A model generated the notes under the pieces. It ran no database searches. It worked only from the letters and a program-made list of their open reading frames with translations, and was not told where the DNA came from. This document shows positions 59,381 through 64,000 of a DNA stretch of 64,000 bases, in pieces. Within the stretch, counting starts at the first letter, position 1. The number at the start of each line of letters is the position of its first letter. Both the position numbers and the translations under genes were made by a program. Source of the stretch: Rhodothermales bacterium (GTDB lineage: Bacteria > Bacteroidota > Rhodothermia > Rhodothermales > Bin80); NCBI GenBank assembly GCA_951812585.1, contig OX638318.1, positions 834,819-898,818 on the forward strand, in the 5' to 3' direction.

Positions 59381-60991
59381 ATGAATCGTACCCTGCTTGT
59401 CATCGCTGCGTGCGGACTACTTCTGGCCGGAACTACGGCCCCGGCTGCGGCGCAGGAACAGCGCCAGGGCGTCTTGCCCGCACCGGATAGGACCGAGGGC
59501 GAAGGCCCCTTTGAGCGCCTCATCATACGCGGCGCCACGCTGATTGACGGGACCGGCGCGCCTCCACGCAGCCCCGTTGACATCGTCATTGAGGGCGACA
59601 AGATCGTGCGCGTCGCCAGCGTAGGTGCACCCATGCTGGACATCAATGAGGAACGCCGCCCAGGCGAGGCAACCAGGGAAATTGACGCGCACGGCCTGTA
59701 CGTCATGCCCGGCATCATTGACCTGCACGCCCATACGGGCGGCGTGCCGAAGGTGCCCGAAGCGGAATACGTCTACAAGCTCTGGCTTGCTCACGGCATC
59801 ACCACCGTTCGCGGCGTGCCCACCGGGCCACTAGACTGGTCCCTCGAGGAGAAAGCGCGCAGCGCACGCAATGAGATTACGGCACCGCATATCGTGTCCT
59901 ACCATCGCCCGGGCAGCGGATGGGACCGCAGCATCGCAACACCAGAAGATGCGCGGGAATGGGTCCGGTTCGCTTCTGAGCAGGGAATCGATGGACTGAA
60001 GCTGGGCTCTTACCGCCCGGAAATCATGGCGGCACTATTGGATGAGGCGGGCAAGCACAACATGGGCTCTACGGCGCATCTGGGGCAGATGGGGGTCGGC
60101 CAGATGAACGCGTTGGACGCAGCGCGCCTGGGGCTGACCAGCATGACGCACTTCTATGGTTTGTTTGAAGCGATGTACAACCACAGCGACATTCAAACAT
60201 GGCCGGTCGGCATGGATTACAATGATGAACAGTTTCGCTTTGGGCAGGTAGCTCGGCAGTGGCATATGGTCACGCCCGGAGGCGAGAAATGGAAGGCGCT
60301 CATGGACGAGTTTCTTGCGCTGGACTTCTATATCAATCCCACGATGGGAATCTATTCGGCTGGGCGCGATGTGATGCGGGCCCGCAATGCGGACTGGCAC
60401 GCCACCTACACGCTGCCGAGCCTGCAGAAGTTTTTTGATCCTAGCCGCCGCGACCATGGCTCGTATTTCTACGACTGGACAACCCACGACGAGGTGGCCT
60501 GGCGGAAGTTCTACGAGGTCTGGATGCAGTTCCTGAACGAATACAAGAACCGTGGCGGCAAGGTCACCGTAGGGTCAGACAGCGGATTCATCTACCAGTT
60601 GTACGGGTTTGGCACCATCCTGGAACTGGAGCTGCTGCAGGAGGCCGGCTTTCATCCCCTGGAAGTCATCCGTGCGGCCACCATGCACGGGGCGCAGGAG
60701 ATCTTCAAGCCGCTGGGACAGCCGATTGAGTACGGCGTAGTGCGCGCAGAACTCCGCGCTGACCTTGTGGTGCTGGAGGAAAACCCTCTCCACAACCTCA
60801 AGACGCTATACGGTACGGGTGCCATGAGGCTCAACGACGAGACCGGCGAAGTGGAGCGCGTGGGCGGCGTGAAGTATACAATCAAGGATGGCATCATCTA
60901 CGACGTGCGCGCCCTGCTGCGCGATGTCGCGGCGATGGTGGAGCAACAGCGACGTGAAGTAACCGTCCAGGATCCAACAGGCTCGGATTAA
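59381..60991 (+). CDS. Exported amidohydrolase-family metal-dependent hydrolase
   Basis: A 536-residue secreted member of the amidohydrolase (imidazolonepropionase-like) family. The signal peptide (LLVIAACGLLLAGTTAPAAAQ) is followed by LIIRGATLIDGTGAPPRSPV, the metal motif MPGIIDLHAHTGG (HxH), later metal His candidates in STAHLGQMG and MTHFYGLFEAMYNH, and the GSDSGF Asp motif. The last 120 residues form the composite beta-domain with VVLEENPLHNLKTL. Relatives include peptidase/cyclic-imide hydrolases with unknown substrates. It sits in one unit with the NIPSNAP gene. Confidence 0.88.
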   Translation: MNRTLLVIAACGLLLAGTTAPAAAQEQRQGVLPAPDRTEGEGPFERLIIRGATLIDGTGAPPRSPVDIVIEGDKIVRVASVGAPMLDINEERRPGEATREIDAHGLYVMPGIIDLHAHTGGVPKVPEAEYVYKLWLAHGITTVRGVPTGPLDWSLEEKARSARNEITAPHIVSYHRPGSGWDRSIATPEDAREWVRFASEQGIDGLKLGSYRPEIMAALLDEAGKHNMGSTAHLGQMGVGQMNALDAARLGLTSMTHFYGLFEAMYNHSDIQTWPVGMDYNDEQFRFGQVARQWHMVTPGGEKWKALMDEFLALDFYINPTMGIYSAGRDVMRARNADWHATYTLPSLQKFFDPSRRDHGSYFYDWTTHDEVAWRKFYEVWMQFLNEYKNRGGKVTVGSDSGFIYQLYGFGTILELELLQEAGFHPLEVIRAATMHGAQEIFKPLGQPIEYGVVRAELRADLVVLEENPLHNLKTLYGTGAMRLNDETGEVERVGGVKYTIKDGIIYDVRALLRDVAAMVEQQRREVTVQDPTGSD

Positions 60992-61107
60992 GCGCCCGCT
61001 CCCGCCGCGTCCTGCATACGGGCCAGGGTGCTACCGGTTGAACGAACGATGATGCGGGCGATCCACCGCTTCATGCAATGGGGGTCCGGCCCGATGCGGC
61101 GCCGACG

Positions 61108-61545
61108 TCAGGGTTGCGGCAACAGTATGCGTTCGTTCAAGTCGCGCGTAGCGAAGAAGAAGCTGATCTCGCGCTGGCCATTGGCCACAGAGTCAGATCC
61201 ATGCACAATGTTTTCGCCTTTGGAATCGGCGAAGTCCCGCCGCACAGTGCCTTCGGCGGCCTCTGCAGGATCCGTTGCACCTATCAGCGCGCGAAATCCT
61301 GCCACAGCGTTCTCCCGCTCCAGGGCCATCACCACAACCGGTCCGCTGGTCATGAAGCGCACCAGTTCGGCAAAGAACGGTCGCGACTGATGGACCTGGT
61401 AGAACGCCTCCGCGTCGCGCTGCGAAAGCAGCAGCATGCGCATGCCGCAGATGGCAAAGCCCGCTTCTTCAATTCGCGCCGCCACCGCGCCCACCAGGCG
61501 CTTGCGTACGCAGTCTGGCTTCAAGATGGCTAGTGTCTTTTCCAA
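61108..61545 (-). CDS. ndk: Nucleoside diphosphate kinase
   Basis: Transfers gamma phosphates between nucleotides. The 145-residue protein has [19 protein letters not shown] at the start, [18 protein letters not shown], the [18 protein letters not shown] region and the active-site His in ENIVHGSDS. The start is taken as the TTG at 61545, directly before EKTLAI; the frame remains open upstream (to 61632) but that part is unlike Ndk. It overlaps the upstream coiled-coil frame by 16 bases. Confidence 0.9.
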   Translation of the reverse strand: MEKTLAILKPDCVRKRLVGAVAARIEEAGFAICGMRMLLLSQRDAEAFYQVHQSRPFFAELVRFMTSGPVVVMALERENAVAGFRALIGATDPAEAAEGTVRRDFADSKGENIVHGSDSVANGQREISFFFATRDLNERILLPQP

Positions 61546-61874
61546 GGCCTTAGGTCGGATGGGTCGAGTCGTCGGTTGAGTCGGCTGTGCTGGCGCAATA
61601 TACGCAGGGGGTTGCAGCCGGCAGCCCGCCAATCCCGATCCTCCCGAAAGCGCTCAGTGGCGCCCTGGCGCGCCACTGTCTGCTGTTCTCTGGAGAGGAG
61701 CGCCAGGCGCTCCTCGTTGTGTTCGCACAGCGCCATCGCCTTCGCCTCTTCGGCTTCCAGCACCGCGTCATCCGCCGCTTCCAGAGCGGCCTTCAGCCGT
61801 TTCTCTTCTTCCTTCTGCTGGGCCTTCATCTGGGCTTCCGCTACCTGTTCAGGTATTCTCCGGAGCCGCTCCAC
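61530..61874 (-). CDS. Coiled-coil protein, probably 5'-truncated
   Basis: A 114-residue Glu/Ala/Lys-rich frame (for example [20 protein letters not shown]) on the same strand as ndk. It begins at a GTG just next to a G10 run (minus strand) and the end of the IS1595 element 22 bases further up. The amino-terminal part may have been removed by the insertion, or the frame may be a short coiled-coil protein. The last 30 residues overlap the ndk start region and could be spurious. Confidence 0.45.
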   Translation of the reverse strand: MERLRRIPEQVAEAQMKAQQKEEEKRLKAALEAADDAVLEAEEAKAMALCEHNEERLALLSREQQTVARQGATERFREDRDWRAAGCNPLRILRQHSRLNRRLDPSDLRPWKRH

Positions 61875-61896
61875 CAGCCCCCCCCCCTTTTTATTT

Positions 61897-61918
61897 GGAG
61901 CTTATATACTTAACTGTA
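61897..61918 (+). repeat. Left terminal inverted repeat of the IS1595-family element
   Basis: Reads GGAGCTTATATACTTAACTGTA and is complementary to 63106-63127 at 21 of 22 positions. Confidence 0.9.
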
Positions 61919-61967
61919 ACTTTTCTTCGATTGAGCCATATGAAGAATAAACCAGATCGGGGGAATC

Positions 61968-62903
61968 ATGACAGGGCCAGGCAGATCACACCGCAAGGGA
62001 CTCACACTCTTGGCGTTGGCACGGCGGTATCCGAGCGAGGAAGCCGCCCGGGAATGGTTTGAGGCCATCTATTGGCCGGAAGGCCGCTTTTGCCCGCAAT
62101 GCAGGGGCACCGATACCTATGCTTGCCCGAAACAGACCATGCCGTACCGTTGCCGCACATGCCGCAAGCGGTTCAGTGTTCGGACGGGCACGGTGCTGCA
62201 AGCCTCCCGGTTGCCATTGCTCCAGTGGACCTACGCCATTTATCTTGAAATGACCGCGCTCAAGGGCGTATCCAGCATGAAGCTTCACCGCGACCTGGGC
62301 ATCACGCAAAAGTCGGCGTGGTTCATGCTGCAACGGATTCGGGAGGCGTTCGCGCCGTTAGCCGCCGCCGCGTTTGAAGGCCCGGTTGAAGCCGACGAGA
62401 CGTATGGTTGGGGGCAAGGAGGCCAACAAGCACGCGCACAAGAAGCTGAAAGCGGGACGCGGAACGGTTGGCAAGACGGCGGTAGCGGGGCTGAAAGACC
62501 GCGGTACCGGCCAGATTCGGGCCACGGTCGTTGAGGACACAAGCGGCCCGACGTTGAAGCAGTTCGTGTATAACCCCACCGAAATCGGCGCAACGGTCTA
62601 CACGGACGACGCCACCGCTTACAAGGGCATGATCGGTATGGAGCATGAGACGGTCAAGCACAGCGTGGGCGAATGGGTCAACGGCATGGCCCACACAAGC
62701 GGGCTGGCGTCGTTCTGGGCCACGCTGAAGCGGGCGTACCATGGTGTGTACCACAAAATGAGCGCCAAGCACTTGCAACGGTACGTGCAGCAGTTGCGCA
62801 AAAGCACAACGTCCGGGACATGGACACGCTCGAACAAATGCAGCATGTGGTGTCCGCACGGGCAGGGCGGCGGCTTATGTACAAGGATCTGATTGCGCAA
62901 TGA
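61968..62903 (+). pseudogene. IS1595-family transposase with two frameshifts
   Basis: The ATG at 61968 follows GGGGGA. The first frame has the zinc ribbon (FCPQCRGTDTYACPKQ then YRCRTCRKRFSVRTGT) and reaches EADETY near 62400. One extra G then shifts the frame; the protein continues as VGGKEANKHAHKK with VYTDDATAY up to about 62770. A missing base near 62795 moves it to AQKHNVRDMDTLEQM and RLMYKDLIAQ, ending at 62903. The motif GLASFWATLKRAYHGVYH has Ala where the family normally has a catalytic Glu (N.IESFW...KR). The transposase is therefore inactive for at least two independent reasons. Confidence 0.85.
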
Positions 62904-62930
62904 GATAGGGTCAAGGATACGAAGGGCGCG

Positions 62931-63092
62931 TTGCACGCTGAGTTTGAGCGGATCGACACCACGCCCAGTCCGAATCCGCGCTATCGCGGATTGACGATCC
63001 AGCAGGCGGTAAGGCAACTGGTGAAGGCCAGTCCGAAACCGAAGCAAGCGGCAGAATCGAGGGCAAGAAACGACGAGTTTCGGCACGTCTAA
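62931..63092 (+). CDS. Possible short passenger ORF of the IS element
   Basis: After the transposase stop the same frame stays open to 63092. A TTG at 62931 would give a 53-residue basic peptide with FERIDTTPSPNPRYRGLTIQ and a Lys/Arg-rich end. Small ORFs of this kind sit behind some IS1595 transposases. It has no ATG and a weak ribosome site, so it may be inactive. Confidence 0.35.
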   Translation: MHAEFERIDTTPSPNPRYRGLTIQQAVRQLVKASPKPKQAAESRARNDEFRHV

Positions 63093-63105
63093 GCCCCAAG
63101 CAGTG

Positions 63106-63127
63106 TACAGTTAAGTATATAAGCCCC
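63106..63127 (-). repeat. Right terminal inverted repeat of the IS1595-family element
   Basis: Its reverse complement reads GGGGCTTATATACTTAACTGTA, matching the left end except at one base. Confidence 0.9.
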
Positions 63128-63305
63128 TTAACCAAGGGCGACGAATTGGCAGCCGTGGTCTGACTGATCGCGGTAGTGGCGAGAGGCCATTTAGCCAGTA
63201 AAATGGCACCAACCACGGATATTACACCATGACACACGCATCCGCCGACACTCAACCGCCGAATTCAGCCTCGGGCGTGTTAAAGGCGCAAAGGCCCTTC
63301 CCGCA

Positions 63306-63740
63306 CTACCTTGCTAAGAAGTTTGCAGAGGCAAATATGAGCATGAGAATAATCCCTACAACAAATAACAGTCCCCCGATGGCGTTTAGCCACGGAATGA
63401 TGTCACTCCAGCAGTTAGTGGATTGAGGCCGCTCCTTACAGCGATCTAATTCGTCGATAGCCTTTCGTGCTGCTTGCCTAGATGAGAAGAAGGACAAGAC
63501 CACACATAGGATCGTGAGTGTCAGCGCGACCCACGCCAAGACCAACGTGGTCTTAAGGAGTGGTGTGCCGTGAATAGCAGCTGGCGCTACGCTCAAAGAG
63601 ACCGCAAGGGTCCCACCTGACACCGCTATCAGAGCTTTGTCGTAGCTGTTCGTGCTTTGTATACGCATATACTCCAAGGCTTTCCGAAAGGAATCCTTGG
63701 AGCATGGACCGTCCACGGGTGGTTGTTGCGACTCCTCCAC
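63306..63740 (-). CDS. Multi-pass membrane protein of unknown function
   Basis: A 144-residue protein starting at the GTG at 63740, with GAGAGGA 8 bases upstream. A soluble amino-terminal segment of about 30 residues (KDSFRKALEYMRIQSTNSYD) is followed by three hydrophobic segments: about 36-56 (ALIAVSGGTLAVSLSV), 64-86 (TLVLAWVALTLTILCVVLSF) and 118-141 (LNAIGGLLFVVGIILMLIFA). The SYDKALIAVSGG beginning of the first helix recurs in small membrane proteins found in mobile or defence-rich regions, but no function is known. It directly abuts the stop of the upstream 51-codon ORF. Base composition is lower in GC than the genome around it. Confidence 0.75.
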   Translation of the reverse strand: MEESQQPPVDGPCSKDSFRKALEYMRIQSTNSYDKALIAVSGGTLAVSLSVAPAAIHGTPLLKTTLVLAWVALTLTILCVVLSFFSSRQAARKAIDELDRCKERPQSTNCWSDIIPWLNAIGGLLFVVGIILMLIFASANFLAR

Positions 63741-63896
63741 TTATTTTTTCCTCTCAGGAGGTGTGGATGGCTTTGAAGGCTTGGGGGAAGGTGGGCGTTG
63801 CGGTATTTCTAGGCCTCGCTCATGTTTTACGGGGTCCTCAGGTACCCGATACGCAATCTCAGGCGAGACTCTTGAAAAGTGTTGTGGCTTGTCCAT
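63741..63896 (-). CDS. Small proline-rich basic peptide, upstream of the membrane protein
   Basis: A 51-codon ORF from ATG 63896 (MDKPQHFSRVSPEIAYRVPE...) with a proline/lysine-rich end (PSPKPSKPSTPPERKK). Its TAA touches the GTG of the next gene (TAAGTG), and the ribosome site of the next gene lies inside its last codons, a layout typical of coupled genes. No family is recognised. A competing plus-strand ORF (63767-63940, 57 codons behind a good AGGAGG) overlaps it antisense; the AGGAGG there is the complement of two proline codons. The minus-strand reading is preferred because of the coupling. Confidence 0.5.
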   Translation of the reverse strand: MDKPQHFSRVSPEIAYRVPEDPVKHERGLEIPQRPPSPKPSKPSTPPERKK

Positions 63897-64000
63897 CTGT
63901 CATACAAGGAGCTAAGGAGCGGTATAGCGCAAACAGCTAGCTAACCGCATTGCGATGTATAGGGTTCCTTACCACTTGCTTGCTGTAGCGCAACATGAAC

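Larger units (their letters stand above)
61897..63127 (+). mobile_element. IS1595-family insertion sequence
   Basis: A 1231-bp element bounded by 22-bp inverted repeats that differ at one position (left GGAGCTTATATACTTAACTGTA). It encodes a Zn-ribbon/ISXO2-like transposase in broken frames and a possible short passenger ORF. No 8-bp target duplication is seen: the left flank is TTTTATTT and the right flank TTAACCAA. The element is therefore old, or an adjacent deletion removed one flank. Confidence 0.87.

Noticed and set aside
63767-63940. 57-codon plus-strand ORF with a good AGGAGG site
   Set aside because: It is antisense to the 51-codon ORF whose stop abuts the start of the membrane-protein gene; the AGGAGG is complementary to two proline codons. 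Not excluded completely.

Overview
The window reads as chromosome from a GC-rich member of the Bacteroidota/Rhodothermota group. This placement is inferred from gene content: a DUF4835/PorD-type protein, a TonB-dependent receptor with a carboxypeptidase-regulatory-like plug extension, menaquinone-type methyltransferase, ATP-dependent PEP carboxykinase, FloA, and two possible TAnnTTTG promoter elements. About 50 protein genes, one tRNA and several mobile-element remnants can be supported. Most housekeeping genes are intact and tightly packed in short operons.

Layout. 0-5.2 kb (+): thymidine phosphorylase, a PspA-centred envelope-stress cluster with two companions, and a CNNM/CBS transporter-like protein. 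5.4-6.9 kb (-): moaC-floA. 7.1-11.7 kb (+): acyl-CoA ligase, pckA and an XdhC-family protein. 11.7-13.2 kb (-): pyrR-pyrB. 13.3-19.1 kb (+): a DUF58 protein, an M20 amidohydrolase and a first SpoIIE phosphatase/RsbW/STAS partner-switching module. 19.1-20.9 kb: a decayed IS1634-like transposase and debris. 20.9-27.3 kb (-): amt, a Tsx-like porin, and the operon repeat protein-ppx/gppA-mrp-nifU. 27.5-30.6 kb (+): a second partner-switching module with a different gene order. 30.7-32.9 kb: a DUF1460 protein, menG and a biotinyl-carrier protein.

33.0-39.0 kb is an accessory island: an integrase remnant, then hsdM, a HepT-like HEPN gene, a MntA-like nucleotidyltransferase fused to HsdS, and a broken hsdR. 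This is the most unusual locus here. The HEPN protein carries RX4HXY and the nucleotidyltransferase carries GSX10DXD, which are the signature motifs of HepT/MntA toxin-antitoxin pairs. The antitoxin-like domain is welded to the DNA-specificity subunit of the type I system, and restriction has been lost by deletion plus a nonsense codon.

39.5-48.6 kb: an epimerase, then a long minus-strand run of envelope genes (metalloprotease-propeller-barrel protein, DUF4835, DUF411, peptide deformylase, M23 peptidase, TonB receptor). 48.8-52 kb: tRNA-Ser(CGA) and alaS. 52.3-61.5 kb: a DUF4097 repeat protein, thiolase, a YyaL-type protein, glycerate kinase, a NIPSNAP protein, a secreted amidohydrolase and ndk. 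61.9-63.1 kb: an IS1595-family element with a broken transposase. The last 0.7 kb carries a small two-gene unit encoding a proline-rich peptide and a multi-pass membrane protein.
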